Below are positions 23,274 to 32,502 of a stretch of 64,000 nucleotides of DNA, in pieces (position 1 is the first letter of the stretch; each line of letters begins with the position of its first letter). Both the position numbers and the translations under genes were made by a program. Source of the DNA: CAYTZH01 sp964442285 (lineage in GTDB: Bacteria; Myxococcota_A; UBA9160; JAFDET01); assembly GCA_964442285.1 (NCBI GenBank), contig CAYTZH010000003.1:1-64000 (forward strand), given 5' to 3'. Under the pieces are notes generated by a model. The model worked only from the letters and a program-made list of their open reading frames with translations, did not search any database and was not told the origin of the DNA.

Positions 23274-26132
23274 CTAGAGGCGGAGCAGGTGCTCCAGGGC
23301 GGCGCGCAGACGCACGGGCTCGACGGGCTTGCGCAGGACGAGGAGCCCGCGCTGGCGGGCCTTCTCGAGGGCGGGGGCGCCGGCCCCGCTGACCACGCAC
23401 GCGGGGGTGTCGGGCAGGGCGTCGACCACGTCGAGCCCGTGGGCGCCGGGACCGAGATCGAGGTCCACCAGCAGGGCGTCCACCGGCTCGGCGGCGACGG
23501 CCCGACGCGCCCCGCTCGGGTCGGCGGCCTCGCGGACCGCGATGCCCCAGCCCGTGAGGAGGGCCGCGAGGCCCGCGCGGGCGTCGGCGTCGTCGTCCAC
23601 CACCAGCACGCGCCGGCCGGCGAAGCGCCGCCGCGGCGGCGCGTCCTCGGCCGGGGCTCCCCGCGCGGAGGTTGCCGGCGCCGGGCGTCCGCGCTCCACG
23701 GAGACGGAGAAGACGGAGCCGCGCCCGGGTCGCGACGCCAGGTCCAGCTCGTGGCCGAGCACCTGGCTCAGGCGCTGGACGATGGTGAGGCCGAGGCCGA
23801 AGCCGCCGTCCCCGGCCTCGCGGCCCCGCGGTGCGCCGCCGCCGCGGCGCCACTCGCCGAACAGGCGCTGCTGCATCTCGCTCGGGATGCCGCTGCCCGT
23901 GTCCCAGACCTCGATGCGGACGCGCTCGCCGCGGCGCCGCGCGCCGAGGAGGATCCCGCCGCGCTCGGTGAAGCGCAGGGCGTTGCCCGCCAGGTTCTGG
24001 ACGATGGCGCGCAGCAGCGCCGGGTCGCTTCGCACCGATAGCGCCGTCGGGTGCACGCGGAGGTCGAGTCCGCGGCGGGCCGCGTCCGGGGCGAGATCGC
24101 GGGCCACGTCGTCGAGCAGCGGCGCCAGCGGCAGCTCGTCCTCGATGCGCGGCGCGAGCACGCCCGCGTCGATCTGGCTCACGTCGAGGAGCGACTCGAA
24201 CATCTGCTGCATGGCCCGCGCCGAGCTGCGGGCGCGGTCGAGCAGCGCGCGGCCCTGGGGGTCCTCGAGGCGATCCTCGAGCGCGCCGAGGAAGAGCCCG
24301 AGGGCGTGCAGCGGCTGGCGCAGGTCGTGGCTCGCGGCGGCCAGGAGCGAGGTCTTCTCGCGGCTGCGCTGCTCGGTCTCCTCGCGCCGGCGGTCGAGCT
24401 CGCGGTGCAGGGCGCGGGCCTCCCGGAGGGTGGCGTCGTGGGCGAAGGCGGCGAGCAGGGCGCCCGCCTCGGCGCCCAGCGCCGCGAGCAGGGGGCGTAC
24501 GTCGGGCGCGTGCGGAAGACCGTCGCGCCGGGGCCCCACGACGGCGAAGGCGGCGAGGCGGCCGGCCGCGCCCGGACGGGTCGCGCGAATCGGCACGAGG
24601 GCGGCACCGGGCTGCGCGAGCCCGCGTTCGTCCGGGTGCCAGCCTCCAGCGGGCGCGCGCAGCGCGTCGCCGAGGACGGGCCCGCGCGCCGCGGCGCGCG
24701 CGCGCAGGAGCGCGCCCCCGGCGGGCGGTGCCGGACCGGCCCCGGCGACGGGCTCGGCCGCGACGAGGCCGAAGCCATCGCCCAGGTCCGCGTAGACGGC
24801 GGCGCGCTCGGCCTCGAGCACGTCAGGGAGCCCCTCGGCGAGGCGGGTCGCCACCTCCTCGAGCTTCCGGGCCGACGCGAGAGCGTGTTGCAGCGCGGCG
24901 GCCCGGCCCTCGCGCGCGCGCCGGTCGGCCAGGACCCAGCGGTCGAGGCGCGTCTGGACGACGAGGGCCGCGGGCGCCGCCACGACGAGCAGGCCGCCCG
25001 CGCCGAGGATCCCCGCGGTGTCGGGCGAGAGGCCCCGCTCGACGAGCCAGGCCGTCCAGGCGGGCACGCCGAGGACGAGGCCCAGCCCCACGCCCGCGGC
25101 CGCGGTCAGCCAGACGAGGGTGGCGTTCCAGAGCCGGTCCACGTCGAAGAGCTCGCGCCGCCAGAGGCCCATGGCGATCGCCGCCGGGATCGCGAGCTGG
25201 GCGAGCTGGCTCGGCAGGAACCAGGCGCCGAGCTCCGGGCGCACGGCGGAGAGCGCCGAGACGAAGGTCGGGGGAAGCGCCGCCACGTAGGCCCCGATGA
25301 GGAGCCACTTGAAGCGCCGTCGCCCCGCCGGCGTGGCGTGCCGGTAGTTGAGCGTGCCGAGGGTGAGGTAGAGCCCGGCCGCGACCGCGGTGATGAGCTT
25401 CGGCCCCAGCTCGAGCAGGGGACCGGGAAGGCGTCCGAAGAGCTCCGCGTCGAAGAAGAAGACGCCCTGGAGCGCCAGCAGCCAGGGCCAGCCCCGGGCC
25501 CAGCGCACGGCGTCGTCGCAGCCGTCCGGGAAGTGGCGGAAGAATCCGATCGAGGCCGGGATCACCGCCGCCACCGCCAGGCCCCGGAGCGCGGTGGCCG
25601 CGAGCATCTCCGTCGGCGTGCGGCCGAAGTGGGTGCCCAGCCAGAGGGCCTGGAGGATCATCGGCAGGAAGGCGAGGGCGGCGATGGGCAGCTGCCCGAA
25701 GCGGAGCGCGGCGCCCAGGGCGAAGACGCCGAACACCAGCGACACGACCACGACCGGCCACTTGGGGATCGTGCGCGGGATGGCGACGGCGGTCGCCCGG
25801 CGCGCGCCGTCGCGCTCCACCTCGAGCGGCACCACGCCGTCCTCCCCCATGGCCACCCAGGCGTGGGAGACCACCCGCAGCACGCCGGCCCCCTGCATCG
25901 CGGCGTCTCCCACCCGGACCACGGCGTCGCCGGGCTGCAGCGCCGGCTCGGGCTGGGGGGCGGCGCGGGTCCAGGCCGGCAGGCGCGTCACCACCGGCAG
26001 GGCGCCGGCGTCCTCGGCGGCGGCCACGTAGAAGGGGACGATCACGATGTCGCGGTCCAGCGAGGCGAGAGTCAGCACCCAGGCCAGCGCCCAGACACCC
26101 CCCAGCGCGACGACGACCGCCCTCCGCCTCAT
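23274..26132 (-). CDS. membrane-bound hybrid sensor histidine kinase
   Basis: This 952-residue kinase starts at ATG 26132. Order: one membrane helix, a PDZ-like extracytoplasmic segment (LQPGDAVVRVGDAAM), a block of about seven helices, a GAF-like region, a HisKA domain with SHDLRQPLHALG (His602), a HATPase domain (NLAGNALRFTE, DTGSGIP, FGLGLTIVQRL), and a C-terminal receiver domain with Asp890 (LLVDLDLG) and KPVEP. The phosphate probably passes His to Asp within or between chains, then to the NarL-type regulator 59 bp upstream. The signal is unknown. A 16-bp motif is shared between its upstream region and that of the regulator. Confidence 0.9.
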   Translation of the reverse strand: MRRRAVVVALGGVWALAWVLTLASLDRDIVIVPFYVAAAEDAGALPVVTRLPAWTRAAPQPEPALQPGDAVVRVGDAAMQGAGVLRVVSHAWVAMGEDGVVPLEVERDGARRATAVAIPRTIPKWPVVVVSLVFGVFALGAALRFGQLPIAALAFLPMILQALWLGTHFGRTPTEMLAATALRGLAVAAVIPASIGFFRHFPDGCDDAVRWARGWPWLLALQGVFFFDAELFGRLPGPLLELGPKLITAVAAGLYLTLGTLNYRHATPAGRRRFKWLLIGAYVAALPPTFVSALSAVRPELGAWFLPSQLAQLAIPAAIAMGLWRRELFDVDRLWNATLVWLTAAAGVGLGLVLGVPAWTAWLVERGLSPDTAGILGAGGLLVVAAPAALVVQTRLDRWVLADRRAREGRAAALQHALASARKLEEVATRLAEGLPDVLEAERAAVYADLGDGFGLVAAEPVAGAGPAPPAGGALLRARAAARGPVLGDALRAPAGGWHPDERGLAQPGAALVPIRATRPGAAGRLAAFAVVGPRRDGLPHAPDVRPLLAALGAEAGALLAAFAHDATLREARALHRELDRRREETEQRSREKTSLLAAASHDLRQPLHALGLFLGALEDRLEDPQGRALLDRARSSARAMQQMFESLLDVSQIDAGVLAPRIEDELPLAPLLDDVARDLAPDAARRGLDLRVHPTALSVRSDPALLRAIVQNLAGNALRFTERGGILLGARRRGERVRIEVWDTGSGIPSEMQQRLFGEWRRGGGAPRGREAGDGGFGLGLTIVQRLSQVLGHELDLASRPGRGSVFSVSVERGRPAPATSARGAPAEDAPPRRRFAGRRVLVVDDDADARAGLAALLTGWGIAVREAADPSGARRAVAAEPVDALLVDLDLGPGAHGLDVVDALPDTPACVVSGAGAPALEKARQRGLLVLRKPVEPVRLRAALEHLLRL

Positions 26133-26163
26133 GCGGCGACACTGACAGAGGACAGCAGCCGCG

Positions 26164-26179
26164 GCCTCTGCCAGATGGC
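26164..26179 (-). promoter_or_regulatory. 16-bp motif upstream of the hybrid kinase gene
   Basis: GCCTCTGCCAGATGGC (plus strand) recurs with one change at 26873-26888, upstream of the response regulator. It lies 32-47 bp before the kinase start. It is a candidate binding site for auto-regulation. Confidence 0.4.
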
Positions 26180-26191
26180 GGAGCCCACGGC

Positions 26192-26821
26192 TCAGTCCCC
26201 ATCGACGAGACCCCGCTCGAACAGCGCCATCACCGCCTCGGTGCGGTTGGTGACGTCGAGCTCGCGCAGGATGGCGGCCACGTGGGTCTTCACGGTGCCC
26301 GCGCCGATCCCGAGCACGCCGGCGATCTCCTTGTTGGTGAGGCCCCGGGCCAGCAGCGCCGCTACCTCCTGCTGGCGGGCCGTCAGGCCGGGCAGGGTGG
26401 CGGGCCGGGCGGCGTCGAGCAGCGGCGCCGGCATGTAGACCCCGCCCGCCAGCACCACCGACAGGGCACCCAGCAGGACCTCGCGCTCGGAGGACTTCGG
26501 GATGTAGCCGACGGCGCCCGCGTCGAGGGCCGCCCGCACGTCCTCGGGGCGCTCGGAGGCGCTCACGATGGCGACGCCGGTGAGCGGGAAGTCGCGCCGG
26601 AGCTCCGCCAGGAGGTCGAGGCCCTGGGCGTCGGGCAGGGCCAGGTCGAGCAGGACGAGTCCGATCTCGGGGTCGTGGGCGAGGGCGCGCCGGGCCTCGG
26701 CCGCGCTGCGGGCCTCGACGAGCTCGGGGCCGCCGGGCAGGCCCGCGAGGACGTGGCGGAGACCCTCCCGGAACAGGTCGTGGTCTTCGCAGGAGAGGAT
26801 TCTCACGGTCCGGCCAAGCAT
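26192..26821 (-). CDS. NarL/FixJ-type response regulator
   Basis: This 209-residue two-component regulator has an N-terminal receiver domain (RILSCEDHDLFREGL, phosphoacceptor Asp in LVLLDLALPD, Lys in GYIPKSS) and a C-terminal LuxR-type HTH (LTARQQEVAALLARGLTNKEIAGVLGIGAGTVKTHV). The ATG at 26821 is used; a GTG a few codons later (VRILSCED) is possible. It lies directly upstream of the hybrid kinase and faces a PEP-CTERM gene across 164 bp, which may be one of its targets. Confidence 0.92.
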   Translation of the reverse strand: MLGRTVRILSCEDHDLFREGLRHVLAGLPGGPELVEARSAAEARRALAHDPEIGLVLLDLALPDAQGLDLLAELRRDFPLTGVAIVSASERPEDVRAALDAGAVGYIPKSSEREVLLGALSVVLAGGVYMPAPLLDAARPATLPGLTARQQEVAALLARGLTNKEIAGVLGIGAGTVKTHVAAILRELDVTNRTEAVMALFERGLVDGD

Positions 26822-26872
26822 GTCCCAGGGCCCCCGACCACGCCATCCGCCCGTCCCGAATCGACTTTCCGC

Positions 26873-26888
26873 GCCTCTGCCGGATGGC
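26873..26888. promoter_or_regulatory. 16-bp motif between regulator and PEP-CTERM gene
   Basis: GCCTCTGCCGGATGGC matches 26164-26179 at 15 of 16 positions. It lies 52-67 bp upstream of the response-regulator start and about 98 bp upstream of the divergent PEP-CTERM gene. It is a candidate regulator-binding site. Confidence 0.4.
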
Positions 26889-26985
26889 ATACCCCGCGCG
26901 GGAGATGTTCGGCGCCGCCTCTGACGCGCAGGATCGGCCGCGTCGGGATCGCATGCCGCGGTCCCGCCCACCTCGGAGACACACC

Positions 26986-28023
26986 GTGATTTCCCATCCC
27001 TTCCGCTGCGGCCGCCTCGTGGGCGCCGCCCTCCTGCTCCTCCTCATGACCGGCGCGGCCTCGGCCGCCTCCTTCACCCAGGACCTGAGCTTCCAGACCG
27101 GCAGCCGCAGCTTGTGGGGCCCCGGCAAGGGACTCGGCTCCTTCGGGGCCGACGGCTCGGCCGGCATCCCCCGGACGACGGCCTTCGGCGTCCAGGTCAC
27201 GCCCGCCATCGGCGGCGCCTACGACTTCAGCGCCAGCGGCGGCACCGTCTCGGCGAACGTGAACGGCCGCCTCTCGGCGACCTACGACGACCTCCTCGCG
27301 GCGCCGGGTCGCACCCAGGTCGTCGTCGACTTCGACCCGACCTCCGGCGGCTTCTCCACGGACCTCGGCGCCCAGGTCGACATCACCGGCTACGTGGATC
27401 ACATCCCCTTCGGCAGCCGCTGGGACTTCTGCTTCTACTGCCAGGACTGGCAGCTCGACACGGGCTCCTCGGCGGCGCCCGGCTTCGGCGTCACCCGCAG
27501 CGGGAGCGACTCGGTGTCCGTCGCGGGGGTGGGTCCGTCCTTCGGGAGCATCGCCAGCGCCACGGCGAACGTGAACGCCACCCAGACCAGCAACCTGCGC
27601 CTGGACGGCTTCACGGGCCTGCTCACCTACACCAACCAGACGACCGGGACGAGCGGCGTCACCGCGCTGGCCCTGTCCTCGGCCTCGGTGCTCGACATCG
27701 ACTTGCCCGAGGTGGGCGACTGGGACTTCGGCTTCGTCGGGCTCGACCTCGACAGCACCTTCTGGAGCACCATGGGCGCGAGCCTGAGCTTCGACATCGA
27801 CGTCTTCGCCGTGGTCGACGAGAGCTGGGCCTTCGCGAGCCTGGACCTGCTCGACACCGGCGGCTTCGCCCTCGACTTCGGGTCCCAGAGCGTGGCGAGC
27901 GCCTTCACGATCTCGGTGCCCGAGCCCGGTCCCATGTTCCTGGTGGCCTCGGGCCTGCTGGGCCTCGCGTTCTTCGGCCGGCCGCGCCGAAGCCTCGCGC
28001 CCAGGGCCGAGGAGGCGCGCTAG
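26986..28023 (+). CDS. PEP-CTERM sorting-domain protein 1
   Basis: This exported protein (345 residues) uses the GTG at 26986 with GGAG upstream; the result is a clean signal peptide (LVGAALLLLLMTGAASAASF). The middle is Gly/Ser/Asp-rich beta-type sequence with no recognised enzyme motif. The C-terminus is a PEP-CTERM tail: VPEPGPMF, a hydrophobic helix (VASGLLGLAFF) and a basic end (RPRR). Such tails are recognised by exosortase (EpsH) in bacteria that make extracellular polysaccharide. The stop overlaps the convergent neighbour's stop in one CTAG. Confidence 0.85.
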   Translation: MISHPFRCGRLVGAALLLLLMTGAASAASFTQDLSFQTGSRSLWGPGKGLGSFGADGSAGIPRTTAFGVQVTPAIGGAYDFSASGGTVSANVNGRLSATYDDLLAAPGRTQVVVDFDPTSGGFSTDLGAQVDITGYVDHIPFGSRWDFCFYCQDWQLDTGSSAAPGFGVTRSGSDSVSVAGVGPSFGSIASATANVNATQTSNLRLDGFTGLLTYTNQTTGTSGVTALALSSASVLDIDLPEVGDWDFGFVGLDLDSTFWSTMGASLSFDIDVFAVVDESWAFASLDLLDTGGFALDFGSQSVASAFTISVPEPGPMFLVASGLLGLAFFGRPRRSLAPRAEEAR

Positions 28024-29666
28024 CTGCCCGGGGCCCGGGCCTCGCCGGTGGCGGGCGGGGTCCGGGCCTCCTCGGGCGAGCGCAGGCCGGCCCAGGCCGC
28101 CCGCAGCGCCACCGCCACCAGATCCGCGAAGGCGGCCAGGCCGACCACCACGAAGGGCTGGAACATCAGCCGGTAGCGCTCGCGGATCGGCGCCGCGGTG
28201 AACATGGCCACCGCCACCGCCGAGAGGCTGAGCAGCCACAGTGGATGGAAGCCCAGGAGGCGGCGCTCGCGCGCGGCCGTGGCCACGAGCCCCACCGCCG
28301 CCAGCGCCCAGACCAGGGGCGCTCCGTGGAAGCGGTACATCCCCAGACGGACCTCGGGGAGCTTCACCGCCATCACGTCGGCCATGAGCCGGGCGCCCAT
28401 ATTGCCCACCCAGCTCGGGGGCAGGGCCGGGTAGGTTTCCCGCACGTAGGTCACCAGCTCTTCGGTGTCGCGAAAGGTGCGGCCGTATAGCGCCGGGACG
28501 ATCCTCCAGCCGTCGTGACCCGGGACGAAGCCGTCGAGGATGATGTCCTTGAGGAAGTACTCCGGGAAGTAGCGCTCGTCGAAGCCGGGGAAGAGCTCGC
28601 GCTCGAAGCCCGCCAGGAACTTCGCCAGCGCCAGGAAGGGGACGTGGTGCAGGTTGCGCAGGGCGATCTGGCCGCCGAGGCTCTTGCTGAGCGGGTCCGC
28701 CCTCCAGTTCGCCACGCCGGTGCGCAGGCCTTCGTTCTCCTCGATCCACGCCTGCACCGTCTTGCGGACGGCCTTGCGAGTGGTGTTGTGGCGGGTCGGG
28801 TAGCCCTCCCAGCGTTCGCGGGCCACCTCCCGGTGCGGAACGAGCTGCTCGGACAGGCCCGGGTAGCCCCGGAGCTCGTCGGGCATCAGGTGGATGGTGG
28901 ACGCCAGCAGCATCTGGCCGCTCTGGGTCGTCTCGGTCCAGCGGAAGGTGAGGAAGGAGAACACCAGGGCCACGGCGAGGTACGCGGCCAGTCGCCGGGG
29001 CTGGCGCCACTGGACGAAGACCACGGCGGCCAGGGCGAAGGCACAGAAGTAGCGCCCCTCCTGGCGGGCGCCGGCGGCCAGGAAGATGGCCGCGAGCAGC
29101 AGACCGAAGCGGGTCGGGGACGGCCGGCGGAAGAAGGCCCAGCCCGCCACGCTGGTCGCCAGCACGAAGGTGGCCTGGATCATGTCCGGCAGCGCGAGGT
29201 GTTCGAACCAGAGGAAGACCGGGTGGAGCGCGGCGACCAGCGTCACCGGCACGATCCACCAGCGCCAGTGGCGGGTCCAGGCCACGGTGGCGAGGCCGGC
29301 CACCACGATGAAGGCGAGCCCCAGCAGGTGCTGGGTGATCGCCGCGAAGCGCAGGGCCGACGCGCCGAAGAACATGGGGACCGAGAGCTGGAGCGCGGGC
29401 AGGAAGGTGCGCCGCCAGGGGACCTGGATCTCGCCCTCCTCGAGGAAGTGCTCGGCGAGCGAGACCACCTGGCGGATGTCGGTGTTGAACCAGGCCTCGG
29501 GAACCCGGCTCAGCAGGTCGACGCGGACCCAGGCGCCCGCGATCAGGGCCGGGATGCAGAGCAGCAGGGCTCGACGCAGGGTCGGGTTGCGCAGCAGGCC
29601 GCGCGGCCCCGTCGAGGGCCGACTCTCGTAGGTCGACTCCGCGCGCTCGGCTCCCCCCTCCGTCAT
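28020..29666 (-). CDS. polytopic GT-C-type membrane protein
   Basis: This 548-residue integral membrane protein has about 10-12 hydrophobic segments and a large soluble loop. After the first helix comes WFNTDIRQVVSLAEHFLEEG, a pattern of GT-C glycosyltransferases (PMT/ArnT relatives), where an acidic residue in the first loop is catalytic. Divergent from a second protein of the same type, 66 bp apart. It probably moves sugars from lipid carriers to a periplasmic acceptor, but the exact family is not certain. Confidence 0.65.
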   Translation of the reverse strand: MTEGGAERAESTYESRPSTGPRGLLRNPTLRRALLLCIPALIAGAWVRVDLLSRVPEAWFNTDIRQVVSLAEHFLEEGEIQVPWRRTFLPALQLSVPMFFGASALRFAAITQHLLGLAFIVVAGLATVAWTRHWRWWIVPVTLVAALHPVFLWFEHLALPDMIQATFVLATSVAGWAFFRRPSPTRFGLLLAAIFLAAGARQEGRYFCAFALAAVVFVQWRQPRRLAAYLAVALVFSFLTFRWTETTQSGQMLLASTIHLMPDELRGYPGLSEQLVPHREVARERWEGYPTRHNTTRKAVRKTVQAWIEENEGLRTGVANWRADPLSKSLGGQIALRNLHHVPFLALAKFLAGFERELFPGFDERYFPEYFLKDIILDGFVPGHDGWRIVPALYGRTFRDTEELVTYVRETYPALPPSWVGNMGARLMADVMAVKLPEVRLGMYRFHGAPLVWALAAVGLVATAARERRLLGFHPLWLLSLSAVAVAMFTAAPIRERYRLMFQPFVVVGLAAFADLVAVALRAAWAGLRSPEEARTPPATGEARAPGS

Positions 29667-29732
29667 GGCGCGCAGCTTATCACGCCCGGCGTTTACAGCG
29701 CCCGGGCGCGGACGCTACGTTGACCGCGAGCC

Positions 29733-31517
29733 GTGTCCCGAGACCGCGACCTCCGTCCGATCTCCGAGCGGGTCGCCCACTGGGAGTGGGCGCTCCTGGG
29801 ACTGCTGTGTCTCGGCTGCCTCATCCACTGGCTGCCCCACTACCACGGCTTCGTGCTGCCCAACTCGGATTTCGGCTCGTTCCGGCGCGCGGCGGAGGCC
29901 CTCTGGTCGGGAGAGCTCCCCTCCAATTTCAAACGGATGCCCCTGTTCCCGCTGCTCATGGGAGGCGTCGCGCAGCTGCTGCCCGTCGACCGGCCCTTGA
30001 TCCACGCGGGGCTGAGCCTGAACCTGCTCCTCTCCCTCGGCATGCTGCTGTGCGTCTTCCTGCTGGGTCGCGGCCTGATCGGGGTGGCCGCCCTGGTTCC
30101 CGCGGTGGCGATGGCCGGCAGCTACGCCTTCCACCACTCGGCGCTCCAGCCCCTGGTGGAGCCCACCCTCGGGCTCGGGATCGCCGCCGCCCTGCTGCTG
30201 TTCGCGCGCGGCTCCCGCTGGTGCTACCTGGCTGCCGGCCTGGCGGCGATCGCCCGCTACGAGGCCTCGGGGCTGATCGCCCTGTTCTTCGTGCTCGATA
30301 CCTGGCGCGACCGCCGCCCGCTCCGGTACCTGGTGCCCGCCGCCCTCGCCTCGAGCGGCTTCCTGCTGTGGATGGGGCTCAGCCTGATGAGCCACAGCGG
30401 GGGCAATCCCTACCTGAGCCAGATCTCCGACATGTCCGAAGGCGCGGACTCCGGACCGGTGCTGGCGTGGCCGATGGTCCCCGAGATCTTCCGGGCCGCG
30501 TACATGGACCGTGACCTCGACTGGTTCGCGGTGCCCCTGTTCGTCTGGGGCGTGGTGGTGTCGCTGCGGCGCTTCCCGCTGCCCAGCCTGGCCATCCTGG
30601 GCTTCCTGCTGCTGTACACCGCCGCCCACGTCGCCTTCGGGGTGACCAAGTCCATCTACGCGCACCCGGTGGTGTGGATGCCCGCCTTCTACATGACCGT
30701 CGGGGGCCGCGACCTCCTGGAGCGCGTGGCCCCGCTGCGGGAGCGCCTTCCGCCGGTCGCCCTGGCAGCGCTGCTGGGCGCCGTGGCCGCGGCGGCCCTG
30801 GGATTCCTGGTCCCCGAGGTGCGCGACGTCTTCCGGACCACCGGATCGGCACCGAAGGCGTTCTACGGTGGCCACTACCTGCTCCTGCTGGCCCTCCTCG
30901 GTGTCGGCTTCTACCTGGGCGTCCGGCGCTGGGGCGCCGCGCCGCTGCTGGGGCTTCCCCTGGCGGCCGGCATGGCGGGCCTCGTGAGCTGCTCCTTCGA
31001 GGAGGCCATGGAGCGCCACGTGAAAGCGCGCAGGAAGACCTCCTACTCGAAGTACCAGTACTGGGTGGGCCTGCGCTGGCTCGACGAGCATCTGGAGCCC
31101 GACGAGAAGGCGCTCACCTTCGGCACCTTCGGCGTCCGACGCACCGGCATCGATCCGGATCGGCAGCTCGTGGGCTTCGGTCATCTGAAGGCCGAGACCC
31201 ACGACGAGCTCGTGCGGGAGATCGCAGAGCGCGAGGTCGACTACGTGGTGTACTGGTACCGACGGGGAAAGCCCGAGCCCGGGACGCTCAACTACGAGCG
31301 GAACCTCTACTACTACACCAAATACAAGGTCTACCTGGCGGAGCCCTTCTCCCGGGGAGAGCCCCTGCCGCACTTCGAGCACCTGGCCACGCTCCCGCTT
31401 CCGCCCGCGATGGACAAGCCGGCCGTTCAGGTCTATCGGTTCCTTGGGCTCGAGGGGACCGAGACGGCGAGCCGGGCCGAGGCCGAGGTCGACGAGATTC
31501 GCGAAGCCGGGCCTTGA
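29733..31517 (+). CDS. polytopic GT-C-type membrane protein with soluble C-terminal domain
   Basis: This 594-residue protein (GTG start) has about 11 membrane segments and the first-loop motif NSDFGSFRRAAEALWSG, typical of GT-C enzymes, then a soluble C-terminal region (residues ~430-594). It is followed 19 bp later by a GT2 glycosyltransferase whose lipid-linked sugar product could be its donor. A role in polysaccharide, glycoprotein or lipid glycosylation is inferred. Confidence 0.68.
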   Translation: MSRDRDLRPISERVAHWEWALLGLLCLGCLIHWLPHYHGFVLPNSDFGSFRRAAEALWSGELPSNFKRMPLFPLLMGGVAQLLPVDRPLIHAGLSLNLLLSLGMLLCVFLLGRGLIGVAALVPAVAMAGSYAFHHSALQPLVEPTLGLGIAAALLLFARGSRWCYLAAGLAAIARYEASGLIALFFVLDTWRDRRPLRYLVPAALASSGFLLWMGLSLMSHSGGNPYLSQISDMSEGADSGPVLAWPMVPEIFRAAYMDRDLDWFAVPLFVWGVVVSLRRFPLPSLAILGFLLLYTAAHVAFGVTKSIYAHPVVWMPAFYMTVGGRDLLERVAPLRERLPPVALAALLGAVAAAALGFLVPEVRDVFRTTGSAPKAFYGGHYLLLLALLGVGFYLGVRRWGAAPLLGLPLAAGMAGLVSCSFEEAMERHVKARRKTSYSKYQYWVGLRWLDEHLEPDEKALTFGTFGVRRTGIDPDRQLVGFGHLKAETHDELVREIAEREVDYVVYWYRRGKPEPGTLNYERNLYYYTKYKVYLAEPFSRGEPLPHFEHLATLPLPPAMDKPAVQVYRFLGLEGTETASRAEAEVDEIREAGP

Positions 31518-31536
31518 CCCGGGTCCTGGGGGGGGC

Positions 31537-32502
31537 ATGCGACTCATCATCCAGATTCCCTGCTACAACGAGGCGGCGACCCTCGAGACGACGATCCGGG
31601 CGCTGCCGCGCAAGATCGACGGCATCGACGAGATCCAGCTGCTGGTGATCGACGACGGCAGCGCCGACGACACGGCCGAGGAGGCCGTGCGGCTCGGTGT
31701 CGATCACGTGGTCCGCCACCCGCGGAACCTGGGGCTGGCCCGCGCCTTCACCACCGGGCTCGCCACGGCGCTGGAGCTCGGCGCCGACCTGATCGTCAAC
31801 ACCGACGCCGACAACCAGTACTGCGCCGACGACATCCCCAAGCTCCTCGAGCCCCTGATCGCGGGTCGCGCCGAGCTGGTGATCGGCACCCGGCCGATCC
31901 GGGACATCGATCACTTCAGCCCGACCAAGAAGCAGCTCCAGCGCCTGGGCAGCTGGGTGGTGCGGAAGGTCAGCGGCGTCGACGTGGAGGATGCGCCGAG
32001 CGGCTTCCGGGCCATGACCCGGGCGGCGGCCTCGCGCTTCAACGTCTTCAGCTCCTACACCTACACCATCGAGACCATCGTCCAGGCCGGCCAGGCCGGC
32101 ATGGCGGTGGAGTGCGTCCCCGTGCGGGTGAACGAGGACCTGCGTCCCTCCCGCCTGGTGAGCAGCATTCCGAGCTACATCCGGCGCACGATGGTGACGC
32201 TCTTCCGCATCGCGGTGACCTACCGGCCCATGCGCTTCTTCGTCACCGTGGGGGCCGCCCTCATCGGGGTGGGCGCCCTGCTGGGCCTGCGCTTCCTGGT
32301 CTACTTCGCCATGGGCGAGGGCGAGGGCCACATCCAGTCCCTGATCCTGACCGCGATCCTGATCACCGTGGGCTTCCAGACGTGCGTCCTCGGGGTGGTG
32401 GCCGACCTGATCAGCGTCAACCGCCGCCTCATGGAAGACGTCCAGCGGCGCACCCGCCAGGGCGCGGGCAACGGCAATGGCCCGGGGAGCGTTCGCGGCT
32501 AG
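31537..32502 (+). CDS. GT2 glycosyltransferase, dolichyl-phosphate-sugar synthase type
   Basis: This 321-residue enzyme starts at ATG 31537 behind a run of G. The GT-A fold is plain: QIPCYNEAATLETTI, LLVIDDGSADDT, NLGLARAFTTGL, NTDADNQY (DxD-like metal site) and DAPSGFRAMTR. Two C-terminal membrane helices (FFVTVGAALIGVGALLGL, ILTAILITVGFQTCVLGVVA) anchor it. This layout matches polyprenyl-phosphate mannose or glucose synthases, which make the donors used by GT-C enzymes such as its neighbours. The stop shares CTAG with the convergent gtrA-like gene. Confidence 0.87.
   Translation: MRLIIQIPCYNEAATLETTIRALPRKIDGIDEIQLLVIDDGSADDTAEEAVRLGVDHVVRHPRNLGLARAFTTGLATALELGADLIVNTDADNQYCADDIPKLLEPLIAGRAELVIGTRPIRDIDHFSPTKKQLQRLGSWVVRKVSGVDVEDAPSGFRAMTRAAASRFNVFSSYTYTIETIVQAGQAGMAVECVPVRVNEDLRPSRLVSSIPSYIRRTMVTLFRIAVTYRPMRFFVTVGAALIGVGALLGLRFLVYFAMGEGEGHIQSLILTAILITVGFQTCVLGVVADLISVNRRLMEDVQRRTRQGAGNGNGPGSVRG

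Noticed and set aside
26133..26191. Sigma-54 promoter before the kinase gene
   Set aside because: A TGGCA is present but the GG-N10-GC spacing is not met.
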